From Nanohaloarchaea archaeon PL-Br10_U2g5 (GTDB lineage: Archaea > Halobacteriota > Halobacteria > Halobacteriales > Haloferacaceae): DNA of 7,989 bases. Below are positions 1 to 6,229 of the stretch, one piece after another. Each line of letters starts with the position of its first letter. The stretch's first letter is position 1. The stretch is taken from positions 1 through 7,989 of the forward strand of contig LKMY01000068.1 of NCBI GenBank assembly GCA_001564205.1. The letters are read 5' to 3'. The position numbers and the translations under genes are program-made. Below the pieces are notes generated by a model. It made no database searches. It worked only from the letters and a program-made list of their open reading frames with translations, and was not told where the DNA came from.

Positions 1-45
1 TACGATCCGGAGTTCCGTGAGGTAGCGGCGACGATCGAATTATGA
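1..45 (+). CDS. 3' end of an unidentified plus-strand gene (partial)
   Basis: Reading from base 1, the frame encodes YDPEFREVAATIEL and stops at TGA (43-45). The fragment has the charged, alanine-rich make-up of a haloarchaeal soluble protein C-terminus, and the gene on its right points towards it, leaving a convergent gap of 74 bases (46-119). Fourteen residues are too few to name a family. The other plus-strand frames were not checked against neighbouring sequence, so this is inferred from composition and from a hairpin starting right at the stop codon. Confidence 0.45.
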   Translation, partial: YDPEFREVAATIEL

Positions 46-59
46 GGGAGTACCTCCCT
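45..59 (+). terminator. small hairpin at the stop codon of the left-edge gene
   Basis: AGGGAG (45-50) and CTCCCT (54-59) are perfect inverted arms of six bases around a three-base loop, beginning on the last base of the TGA stop. No T-run follows, and archaeal termination depends mainly on T-runs, so this could be a transcript 3'-end structure or chance. The rest of the gap to 119 shows nothing else recognisable. Confidence 0.25.
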
Positions 60-119
60 GGAAGCCTCGATCGATTGCGGTTCCAGTGGCCGGCGACGCG
101 GGGGCTGACGCGAAGTTAA

Positions 120-626
120 CTACTGGCCAGTATCGGTGTTTGCGGCAACTATCCCGCCGATAGCGCCGAAAACGGCGGGAAATAGGACCCCGGCTAAGAG
201 GATCGACGGGAGGAGATCCGGTTGCCCGCTAAAGCTGCTACCGAGCGCCTCCGTCGAGACGCGGAACACCAGCGTGCCGATGACCGACAGCGCCAGGTAC
301 GGGAGAACGACGAACACGCCGGCAACCGCGCCGTCAGTCGTCTCGGTGACGCCCTGTGAACGTCCGACGGCGAGCCCGGAACCGATCAGTAGGGCCACCG
401 GGATCAGGTACAGAAGCGGTGTGAACCCGTCACCGCCGATGAACGACATCGCGCTCGACCCGCCGAATCCGAGGAAGTCGGCCGCGATGATGGTGTCGAC
501 GAAGTGACTGTTGAAAAACACCCACCCGATGAATTCGATGCCGCCACCGCCGTCGCCGACGCCCTCAGAGATCTCGCCCAGTTCGGTGTTCTGAATCCGA
601 GCGAGAACGACGACGGCTGTAAGCAC
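120..626 (-). CDS. haloarchaeal multi-spanning membrane protein, function unknown (5' end unresolved)
   Basis: The coordinates use the first in-frame GTG (624-626), giving 168 residues. Hydrophobic segments lie at about 1-9 (the end of a helix that starts upstream), 69-88, 99-121 and 140-161, with a Gly-rich loop at 24-29 and a WVFFNSHFVDT stretch at 35-45. From memory this resembles small uncharacterised membrane proteins restricted to haloarchaea; no enzymatic motif is visible. The start is odd. The same frame stays open upstream to a TAG at 759-761 and encodes DTLPLVEGVIAGAAAWIACY directly before the GTG. That completes the first membrane helix, so the real N-terminus probably lies near 700-707. 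No ATG, GTG or TTG is in frame there. A TATA-like box at 728-733 would place transcription start near 700-707, where an in-frame ATC sits at 705-707. Either a non-standard start is used or the 5' end carries a frameshift. The stop is TAG (120-122). Confidence 0.7.
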   Translation of the reverse strand: MLTAVVVLARIQNTELGEISEGVGDGGGGIEFIGWVFFNSHFVDTIIAADFLGFGGSSAMSFIGGDGFTPLLYLIPVALLIGSGLAVGRSQGVTETTDGAVAGVFVVLPYLALSVIGTLVFRVSTEALGSSFSGQPDLLPSILLAGVLFPAVFGAIGGIVAANTDTGQ

Positions 627-727
627 GTAGCAGGCTATCCAAGCGGCGGCACCGGCGATGACACCCTCAACGAGCGGGAGGGTGTCGGAATCAAATGTTA
701 ATGAGATGTCTACTTGTTGGGTGCAAA

Positions 728-733
728 TTAAAA
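728..733 (-). promoter_or_regulatory. TATA-like box for the 120-626 membrane protein gene
   Basis: The minus strand reads CTTTTAATTTG across 724-734, inside the most AT-rich stretch of the left half of the window (about 690-745). Archaeal TATA boxes are centred roughly 27 bases before transcription start, which predicts a start near 700-707. That fits the reading frame that continues upstream of the annotated GTG. Confidence 0.5.
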
Positions 734-777
734 GAAATTTTCCACACGTGGATCGCTGCTAGCTCGGTGACCACGTG

Positions 778-831
778 ATGGGACTCGACGACGGTATCGA
801 GCACACACCGGGGATCGCCGTCGCGCTCTGA
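778..831 (+). other. tiny plus-strand ORF or gene remnant in the 627-910 gap
   Basis: ATG at 778 encodes MGLDDGIEHTPGIAVAL and stops at TGA (829-831). The frame is open back to a TAG at 760-762 and could also begin at GTG 775. The make-up (DD, E, hydrophobic end) suits a haloarchaeal protein C-terminus, and a hairpin starts two bases after the stop, so it may be the tail of a decayed gene. It has no visible promoter and could equally be chance. Apart from this, the 627-910 gap holds the promoter at 728-733, CACGTG motifs at 745-750 and 772-777, the hairpin at 833-851 and a 12-base palindrome at 886-897; I see no RNA gene. Confidence 0.2.
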
Positions 832-832
832 T

Positions 833-851
833 GACGGGTGCGCTGCCCGTC
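833..851. terminator. hairpin between the P450 3' end and the small ORF
   Basis: GACGGG (833-838) and CCCGTC (846-851) form a perfect six-base stem around TGCGCTG. It lies 60 bases past the P450 stop on the minus strand and 2 bases past the stop of the tiny plus-strand ORF, so it could serve either transcript. No T-run accompanies it. Confidence 0.25.
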
Positions 852-910
852 GGGTGACGCCTCCAGCAGGTCTCTGCGGTGCCGGCGACCGCGGTCGGCT
901 CCCGTCCGTC

Positions 911-2338
911 TCAGCGCTCGCGGATCCGCATCGGCACCGGGTGGTCGGGATGCATCGTCAGCGAGCCGCGCAGGGAGAGCTCCGGACCCTCGTAGTCGAG
1001 CTCGTACTGCGAGCAGACGCTCGCGAGGATGAGCTTCGCTTCCAACAGCGAGAACGCTTTCCCGATGCAGTGGCGCGGGCCGCCGCCGAACGGGAAGTAT
1101 GCGAATCGAGGGCGTTCGCTCCGCCGCTTTGGCGTCCAGCGATCGGGATCGAACGTCTCGGGGTCGTCGTACCATCGCGATGAGCGGTGGATCACCCACT
1201 GCGGGAGCATCAGCGCGGAGCCCCCTGGAATCCGGTAGCCGCCGAGTTTGACGTCGAGCTTCGGCTCACGGAACATGGTGTAAACCGGTGGATACAGCCG
1301 CATCGACTCGTTGAGGACGCGATCGGTGTACGTCATCTCTCGGACGTCCGCGGCGGTCGGAGAACCGCCGGTGGCGGTCGCGTCGTCCGCTGTCCGACCA
1401 CCCTCGGTCGCCGCCTCGGCCTCCGCCTCGACTCGTTTGCGGACTTCCGGATGATTGGAGAGGAGGTAGAAGGTGTACGTCAGCGTGAGCGCTGTGGTGT
1501 CGTGGCCGGCGAGCAGCATCGTGACCAGCTCGTCTCGGAGGTTCGAGTCGGTCTGCTCGCCTCGGTCGCGGGCGCGGAGGAGCACTGAAAGGAGGTCCAT
1601 CGGCATCTCGCCGGTCGGGTCACCGGGAGGGCCGCGGACCGCAGTCCCCCGCTCACCGGCCGGGTCGACCGCTGGGTCGCGTTCGGTCCCCGTGCGGCGA
1701 TCGACGATGTCGTCGATCACGGCTTCGAGGGTGGCGATAGCGGCGTCGAACTCGCGGTTCTCCCGAGTCGGTACCCAGTTCGGGATCAGGAAACGACGCG
1801 GGTCCGGCTCGAATCGCGCGCCGAGCGGCTCCAGCTTCTCTTGAACCGTCTTCACCTCCTCGTCGGTGATGTCGGCGCCGAACATCGCGGAGACGATGAT
1901 CTTGACCGTGAGCCGTGCGACCTCCAGCTGGATGTCGACCACCTCGCCGTTCGCCCAGTCGGCGAGTTGCGACTCCGTGTGACCGACCATCGTGCTGTCG
2001 AGCGCGGCGATACGCTGGTTGTGAAACGAGGGGTTCGCCAACGTGCGCTGGCGCTGCCACGTCTCCCCCTCGCTTAACAGGAGTCCCTCGCCGAGCAGGG
2101 TCCCCATCGCGTCGTCGCCGAACTGCGGTTTACGGTACCGTTCGGCGTCGGAAACGAGCACGCGCTCGATGTCAGTGGGGTTCGTGAGCATATACGTCTC
2201 GCGCGGGCCGAGATCGAAGCGGATCACGTCGCCGTAGCTGTCGGCGACTACACGCATGAACGAAAACGGGTCGGCGGCGTACTGGCGACCGTTGCCGAAG
2301 AGGGGGTCGCCGATGGGGCCGGGCGGCGTCACGGACAT
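911..2338 (-). CDS. cytochrome P450 (haloarchaeal, CYP174-like)
   Basis: A haem-thiolate monooxygenase of 475 residues. Such enzymes insert one oxygen atom from O2 into an organic substrate using electrons from a ferredoxin-type partner. All core P450 motifs are present: C-helix WQRQR (94-98), I-helix oxygen-activation motif AGHDTT (277-282), ExxR salt bridge ESMR (344-347), PDRW (398-401) and the haem loop FPFGGGPRHCIG with ligand Cys424 (codon 1067-1069). There is no N-terminal membrane anchor, so it should be cytoplasmic. Two low-complexity inserts, about 217-246 and 308-330, are rich in Asp, Gly, Thr and Pro and are probably halophile-specific surface loops. From memory the closest family is CYP174 of Halobacterium and Haloarcula, whose natural substrate I do not know. 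No ferredoxin, reductase or carotenoid gene adjoins it. The ATG at 2336-2338 sits about 28 bases from the TATA-like box at 2364-2369, so the message is probably leaderless. The stop is TGA (911-913). Confidence 0.95.
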   Translation of the reverse strand: MSVTPPGPIGDPLFGNGRQYAADPFSFMRVVADSYGDVIRFDLGPRETYMLTNPTDIERVLVSDAERYRKPQFGDDAMGTLLGEGLLLSEGETWQRQRTLANPSFHNQRIAALDSTMVGHTESQLADWANGEVVDIQLEVARLTVKIIVSAMFGADITDEEVKTVQEKLEPLGARFEPDPRRFLIPNWVPTRENREFDAAIATLEAVIDDIVDRRTGTERDPAVDPAGERGTAVRGPPGDPTGEMPMDLLSVLLRARDRGEQTDSNLRDELVTMLLAGHDTTALTLTYTFYLLSNHPEVRKRVEAEAEAATEGGRTADDATATGGSPTAADVREMTYTDRVLNESMRLYPPVYTMFREPKLDVKLGGYRIPGGSALMLPQWVIHRSSRWYDDPETFDPDRWTPKRRSERPRFAYFPFGGGPRHCIGKAFSLLEAKLILASVCSQYELDYEGPELSLRGSLTMHPDHPVPMRIRER

Positions 2339-2363
2339 GTATAATTAGAGGGTCTCATCGGGG

Positions 2364-2369
2364 TTAAAC
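2364..2369 (-). promoter_or_regulatory. TATA-like box for the P450 gene
   Basis: The minus strand reads CGTTTAACC here. Its centre is 28 bases before the A of the P450 ATG, the spacing expected if transcription begins at or next to the start codon, as in most haloarchaeal leaderless messages. It supports 2338 as the true start. Confidence 0.5.
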
Positions 2370-2390
2370 GTTCGGCGGCCCGGCGAAGCG

Positions 2391-2396
2391 ATTATC
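2391..2396 (+). promoter_or_regulatory. TATA-like box for the 2423-2899 gene
   Basis: ATTATC is centred about 29 bases before the ATG at 2423, giving a near-leaderless start. It lies back to back with the P450 box, with about 21 bases between the two, so binding at one promoter could affect the other. Confidence 0.4.
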
Positions 2397-2398
2397 AG

Positions 2399-2423
2399 TC
2401 GAGGCGAAAAAACAGCGCCTCGA
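2399..2423. repeat. perfect 8-base inverted repeat ending on the start codon
   Basis: TCGAGGCG (2399-2406) and CGCCTCGA (2416-2423) are exact reverse complements separated by the nine bases AAAAAACAG. The right arm ends on the A of the ATG at 2423. It occupies the space between the TATA-like box and the predicted transcription start, the usual place for a repressor operator. If transcription begins further upstream it would instead form a hairpin masking the start codon. Confidence 0.45.
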
Positions 2424-2899
2424 TGAACGGCCGGCGCGTCGCTCAGAGACGGTCACAGCTCCTCGGCGAGCGGCGTCCGCGGCGCAGGCTCGCGCTGGGC
2501 GTCGCCGGACTCGTGACGGCGGCATCGCTCGGATTCCTACTCGGGAGCGATACCTTCTTTTCGGCTAACTGGATCGCGGTCGGGCTCGGCGTCGCCTTCG
2601 CGGGCGGAGCGGCCGGCGCGGGGATCGGTCCGACCGGTGCCGCGCTGTGGGTTCTCGGATTCTGGTGGTCGGCGTTCCCGCCGACTGTCGGGTACCTCAC
2701 CGGAGAGTGGGCGTCAGTCTCGCGGTACACCTATCCGCGTATGCTCGATTACGCACACGGCTCGGCCCGTGCTGAGGCGATGGGTGGGCTCGAACAAGGC
2801 GTCCAAGTCGGGATCCTGTTCGTCGTCGTTCTCGGGACGGTCGGCTATCTCGCCGGACTCGGTGCATCGGGACTGTGGCGAGCGTGGCAACGACGGTGA
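2423..2899 (+). CDS. four-helix membrane protein, function unknown
   Basis: A 158-residue protein with an Arg-rich N-terminus (eight Arg within residues 4-22, before the first helix), then hydrophobic segments at about 23-42, 48-68, 70-92 and 127-148. A polar loop at 93-126 holds [20 protein letters not shown], and the C-terminus ends in WRAWQRR. Positive charge at both ends suggests both face the cytoplasm, consistent with an even number of helices. The second and third helices are rich in Gly and Ala. No catalytic or transport motif is recognisable; it appears to be a haloarchaeal hypothetical protein. It is divergent from the P450 gene and stands 85 bases before uvrC in the same direction. 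A hairpin directly after its stop suggests it is a separate transcript from uvrC. The ATG at 2423 is chosen because the TATA-like box at 2391-2396 and the inverted repeat both point to it. Confidence 0.8.
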   Translation: MNGRRVAQRRSQLLGERRPRRRLALGVAGLVTAASLGFLLGSDTFFSANWIAVGLGVAFAGGAAGAGIGPTGAALWVLGFWWSAFPPTVGYLTGEWASVSRYTYPRMLDYAHGSARAEAMGGLEQGVQVGILFVVVLGTVGYLAGLGASGLWRAWQRR

Positions 2900-2920
2900 C
2901 CGACGAGAATGGTTCGTCGG
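2900..2920 (+). terminator. hairpin directly after the 2423-2899 gene
   Basis: CCGACGA (2900-2906) and TCGTCGG (2914-2920) form a perfect seven-base stem around a seven-base loop, starting at the first base after the TGA stop. No long T-run follows, only TTTCCC near 2935-2940. It may mark the transcript 3' end and separate this gene from uvrC. Confidence 0.35.
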
Positions 2921-2946
2921 AGCGAGCGGGTTCGTTTCCCGGAGCG

Positions 2947-2952
2947 TTCAAA
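2947..2952 (+). promoter_or_regulatory. possible TATA-like box for uvrC
   Basis: TTCAAA is the most AT-rich hexamer in the 85 bases before uvrC. Its centre is 35 bases before the ATG, predicting a leader of about nine bases. It departs from the archaeal consensus, so this is a weak call. Confidence 0.25.
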
Positions 2953-2984
2953 CGCGTTCGGCGGCTACGGAGATTCGAGCATCG

Positions 2985-4772
2985 ATGAACGCCGACGCCG
3001 TGCGCGAGCGGGCCGCAAATCTCCCGACCGAGCCCGGGGTCTACCAGTTCCGGGCCGACGAGACGACACTGTACGTCGGGAAAGCGGTCGATATCCGGGA
3101 CCGCGTGCGTTCATACGCAGACCCGCGCTCCGGGCGCATTCGCGGGATGGTCGGGCGAGCCGACCGGATCGAGTTCGCGGTGACGGACACGGAGACGCAG
3201 GCGCTCCTCCTCGAAGCAAACCTGATAAAACGGCTCCAGCCACGGTACAACGTCCGGCTGAAAGACGACAAATCGTACCCGCTGGTCGCCTTTTCGGACC
3301 ATCTGGTCCCGCGGATCGAGGTGACTCGGGACCCGGAAGAAGGCGCAGTCGCGTACGGCCCGTTCACGAGTAAGGGACGCGTCGAGACCGTCGTGAAGGC
3401 GATCCGGGACGAGTACCGGCTCCGCGGCTGTTCGGACCACAAGTACGCGAACCGCGACCGCCCGTGTCTCGACTACGAGATGGGGATCTGCTCGGCCCCC
3501 TGCACCGGCGAGATCGACCCCGAAAGCTACGCCGAGGACGTTGCGGCCGCCCGCCGCTTCTTCGAGGGAGAGACCGGGGTTCTCGCCGACCCGCTCCGGC
3601 GGCGGATGGAGGCCGCCGCGGAGCGCGCCGAATTCGAGCGCGCCGCGAACCTCCGGGATCGGTTGGAGGCGGTCGAGGCGTTCCACGGCGACGGCGGCGA
3701 GGCGGTGAGCGGTCGGTCCGACGACCGGACCGTCGACGTGTTGGCGGCCGCCGTCGAGGGTGACGTCGCCCGCGTTGCACGGCTCCACAGCGAGCGTGGC
3801 CAGCTCGTCGATCGGAGTCGGCATCGGCTCGACGCGGCGGCCGGGACGGATGGTGAAAGAGGGACGGCCACGGCCGATCCCGACACGACCGACCCAGACG
3901 CCAACACCCCCGCGGCCGTGCTGTCGGCGTTCCTCACGCAGTACTACGCCGAGCGAGAGTTTCCCGACGCCGTCCTCCTCGCGGAACGCCCCTCGGATCC
4001 CGACGTCGTCGACTGGCTCGAAACCGAGGGCGTCGCCGTCCGCGTGCCCGGTGCAGGGCGCGAGGCGAAGCTGGTGGAGCTCGCCCTCAAAAACGCCCGC
4101 AAGCGCGGCGGTCGCGACGATCCGGTGGGCGCGCTCGGCGAGCGGCTCGGGGTCGGTCGGCCCGCGCGGATCGAGGGGTTCGACGTGAGCCACGCGTCGG
4201 GAACGGCGGTGGTCGGCTCCGACGTGTGTTTCGTCGACGGGAGCGCCGAGACGGCCGACTACCGGCGGAAGAAACTCACCGAGCGCAACGACGATTACGC
4301 CAACATGCGCGAGCTGATCCGGTGGCGCGCCGAGCGCGCCGTCGAGGGACGCGACGACCGACCCGACCCCGACCTCCTGTTGATCGACGGCGGTGAGGGG
4401 CAGCTCGGAGCCGCACGAGACGCGCTCGCGGAGACGGGGTGGGACGTGCCCGCTGTCGCGCTCGCGAAGGCCGAGGAGCTGGTCATCACCCCGGGGGGAA
4501 CGCAACGCTGGCCCGACGACGCCCCCGAGCTCCACCTGCTCCAGCGGGTGCGCGACGAGGCGCATCGCTTCGCCGTCTCGTACCACCAGACCGTCCGCGA
4601 CGAGGTGAAGACGGTGCTCGACGACGTGCCGGGTGTCGGTCCCCAGACCCGGCGGCGGCTGCTCCGGCGGTTCGGCTCCGTCGAGAGCGTCAGAGCCGCC
4701 TCCCGCGACGACCTCACAGACGTCGACGGGATCGGTGACGCGACCGCGAAAACGCTCCGCGATCGCTTATAA
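2985..4772 (+). CDS. uvrC: excinuclease ABC subunit C (UvrC)
   Basis: UvrC makes both incisions, 3' and 5' of a bulky DNA lesion, after UvrA and UvrB have located it. The protein has 595 residues, normal for the family. Domains in order are: GIY-YIG nuclease at about 12-95 (GVY 18-20, YVG 30-32, Arg39, metal-binding Glu77); a four-cysteine region at 149, 161, 169 and 173, matching the cysteines reported to hold a 4Fe-4S cluster in bacterial UvrC; UVR motif for UvrB contact at about 203-235; an acidic low-complexity linker at 285-309; the RNase H-like nuclease with GFDVSH (398-403), Asp400, Asp468 in [10 protein letters not shown] and His528 in [11 protein letters not shown]; and tandem helix-hairpin-helix motifs at about 544-595. 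All catalytic residues are therefore present. The frame is open far upstream to 2637, but only the ATG at 2985 starts where the family starts (NLPTEPGVY), and the extension overlaps the preceding gene. It converges with the next gene across 23 bases. Confidence 0.97.
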   Translation: MNADAVRERAANLPTEPGVYQFRADETTLYVGKAVDIRDRVRSYADPRSGRIRGMVGRADRIEFAVTDTETQALLLEANLIKRLQPRYNVRLKDDKSYPLVAFSDHLVPRIEVTRDPEEGAVAYGPFTSKGRVETVVKAIRDEYRLRGCSDHKYANRDRPCLDYEMGICSAPCTGEIDPESYAEDVAAARRFFEGETGVLADPLRRRMEAAAERAEFERAANLRDRLEAVEAFHGDGGEAVSGRSDDRTVDVLAAAVEGDVARVARLHSERGQLVDRSRHRLDAAAGTDGERGTATADPDTTDPDANTPAAVLSAFLTQYYAEREFPDAVLLAERPSDPDVVDWLETEGVAVRVPGAGREAKLVELALKNARKRGGRDDPVGALGERLGVGRPARIEGFDVSHASGTAVVGSDVCFVDGSAETADYRRKKLTERNDDYANMRELIRWRAERAVEGRDDRPDPDLLLIDGGEGQLGAARDALAETGWDVPAVALAKAEELVITPGGTQRWPDDAPELHLLQRVRDEAHRFAVSYHQTVRDEVKTVLDDVPGVGPQTRRRLLRRFGSVESVRAASRDDLTDVDGIGDATAKTLRDRL

Positions 4773-4795
4773 ACGGGAGGGCAGAGCAGCGGTGA

Positions 4796-6100
4796 TCAGT
4801 TATTCGGAGCTGCGGTATCGCCGCTGTCGGCCGACTCGTCCGCGCCGCCACCCGGCCCGGGATGTGCCACCCGAACCCGAGTGACCCGTGTCGCCGTCGC
4901 CCCCGTAACGGTGAGCGTCACGTTTCCGATCGCGACGTGGTCGCCCTCGGTCGGGAGCTGCCCGATCTGCTTGGTGATCAGGCCGGCGACGGTCTCGGCG
5001 CCGTCATCGCTCGGAAGGGCCAGCCCGAGCGTCTCGTTGAGGTGTGCAACGGTGGCCCACCCGCGGACGATCGCAGCGTCGGGCGCGACCACGTCGACGT
5101 GGTCGGTCTCCCACCGGCCTACCAGCTCGCCGACGACCTCCTCGACCACGTCCTCTAACGTCGCGATGCCGACGACCGCGCCGAACTCGTCGACGACGAT
5201 CACCATTCGGACTCCGCTCGCGCGCATGTCAGCGAACAGTTCGTCTATCGGCTGTGTCTCGGGAACGAACGTCGGCTCGCGGAGCGCGCTGGCCAACGCC
5301 TCGCCTCGCTCGCTGGCGCCGATCGCGTCGCGAACGTCGACGATCCCGACCACGTCGTCGCGGTTCTCGCCGTAGATGGGTACCCGAGTGACGCCCTCGC
5401 TACCGGCGGTCGAAATGACATCTGCGGGCGTCGACGTGTCGGGAAGCGCGACCATGTCCGTTCGGGGGACCATCACCGCGGAGACGCGCGTCGACTCCAG
5501 GTCGAGGACGCCGCGGATCATCGCTCCCTCGTCCGGATCGAGCGCGCCCGCCGCCTCCCCGGAGAGAACGAGCGTCGCGATCTCCTCCCGGGTGAGGTAC
5601 GATTCGATCTCCGACTCACCGCCCGTGAAGCGGTTGACGACGCCGGAGAGCGCTTCGAAGACGTAGAGGACGGGACGGACGACCCGCTGGATCGCGACGA
5701 CCGGCCGCGAGACGCGGAGCGCGTGCTTCTCCGCGTTCGCGACCGCATACGACTTCGGCGCGATCTCACCGAAGACGATGACGAACAGCGAGGTGACGAG
5801 CGTCGATCCGGTCGCGGCCTCACCCCCTGAAAAACCGTACCTGACGAACACCGCGGTGGCGACGGAGGCGGCCGCGATGTTAGCGACGTTGTTGCTCACG
5901 AGCGCGGTCACGAGAAAGCGATGCGAGTCCGCACGGAGCGCCGCGAGCGCCCGAGCGCCGGGCACGTCCGCGCTAACCAACGAATCCACTCGGTGGCTTG
6001 CAACCGAAAAAACGGCGAGCTCAGAGCTAGAGAAGAAGGCGCTGATTCCGGTCAGCGCGACGATAGCGGCGACGCCGACGAACGCGATCGTGAAGTCCAT
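4796..6100 (-). CDS. CNNM/CorC (HlyC) family membrane protein with CBS domains
   Basis: A 434-residue protein with the complete domain order of the CNNM/CorC family. The N-terminal DUF21/CNNM membrane domain covers about 1-165, with FFSSSELAVFS at 22-32, NNVANI at 70-75 and FGEIAPKS at 110-117; helices are at about 4-24, 62-87, 100-120 and 134-156. A CBS pair follows at about 205-325, with VPRTDMVAL at 211-219 and DEFGAVVGIATLEDVVEEVV at 304-323. A CorC/HlyC C-terminal domain lies at about 335-412, then an acidic Gly-rich tail. Relatives carry out or regulate Mg2+ (or Co2+, Na+) transport, with CBS domains sensing Mg-ATP; the older name hemolysin is misleading. The exact ion here is inference. 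The frame is open upstream to 6262, but the ATG at 6098-6100 fits the family start and lies about 23 bases from a strong TATA box. It is divergent from serA and probably a single-gene transcript. The stop is TGA (4796-4798). Confidence 0.93.
   Translation of the reverse strand: MDFTIAFVGVAAIVALTGISAFFSSSELAVFSVASHRVDSLVSADVPGARALAALRADSHRFLVTALVSNNVANIAAASVATAVFVRYGFSGGEAATGSTLVTSLFVIVFGEIAPKSYAVANAEKHALRVSRPVVAIQRVVRPVLYVFEALSGVVNRFTGGESEIESYLTREEIATLVLSGEAAGALDPDEGAMIRGVLDLESTRVSAVMVPRTDMVALPDTSTPADVISTAGSEGVTRVPIYGENRDDVVGIVDVRDAIGASERGEALASALREPTFVPETQPIDELFADMRASGVRMVIVVDEFGAVVGIATLEDVVEEVVGELVGRWETDHVDVVAPDAAIVRGWATVAHLNETLGLALPSDDGAETVAGLITKQIGQLPTEGDHVAIGNVTLTVTGATATRVTRVRVAHPGPGGGADESADSGDTAAPNN
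5086..5105. repeat. perfect 20-base palindrome inside the CNNM/CorC gene
   Basis: The two halves around the central TCGA (5094-5097) are exact reverse complements over ten bases each. Here the gene encodes DHVDVV (residues 333-338, on the minus strand), and the palindrome follows from Asp and Val codons (GAC, GTC) alternating with His and Val. That makes it likely to be a codon-use by-product. Confidence 0.6.
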
Positions 6101-6119
6101 ACTCGAACATGCGGGCGAG

Positions 6120-6126
6120 TATAAAA
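6120..6126 (-). promoter_or_regulatory. TATA box for the CNNM/CorC gene
   Basis: The minus strand reads CTTTTATACT across 6118-6127, a near-consensus archaeal TATA box centred at 6123. Transcription should begin close to the ATG at 6100, so the message is nearly leaderless. Confidence 0.65.
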
Positions 6127-6229
6127 GGCAGTACCGGCGAGGGGAGCGAAGCGGCGACGCGGCACCGCCGCGTTCTGAGATCCACACGTGTACACGAACG
6201 AGCGTTTTCCAGTCGAAACGGAGGGGTTG

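Noticed and set aside
136..701. Plus-strand open frames of 123 and 65 codons (136-507 and 504-701)
   Set aside because: They are antisense to the membrane protein gene, Pro/Ser/Arg-rich, and have no promoter or motif.
886..897. CGACCGCGGTCG 12-base palindrome
   Set aside because: It has no loop and no link to a promoter or stop codon; short GC palindromes like this are expected by chance.
759..1199. A 146-codon minus-strand frame overlapping the P450 3' end
   Set aside because: It is an out-of-frame shadow of the P450 (Arg-rich), whose haem-binding region occupies the same bases.
2637..2984. N-terminal extension of the uvrC frame
   Set aside because: The extension overlaps the 2423-2899 membrane protein gene, is Ser/Arg-rich and does not resemble UvrC, which starts at 2985.
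3111..4586. A 491-codon open frame on the minus strand opposite uvrC
   Set aside because: It lies wholly inside uvrC, has no family motifs, and long antisense frames are expected from GC-rich third positions in haloarchaeal genes.
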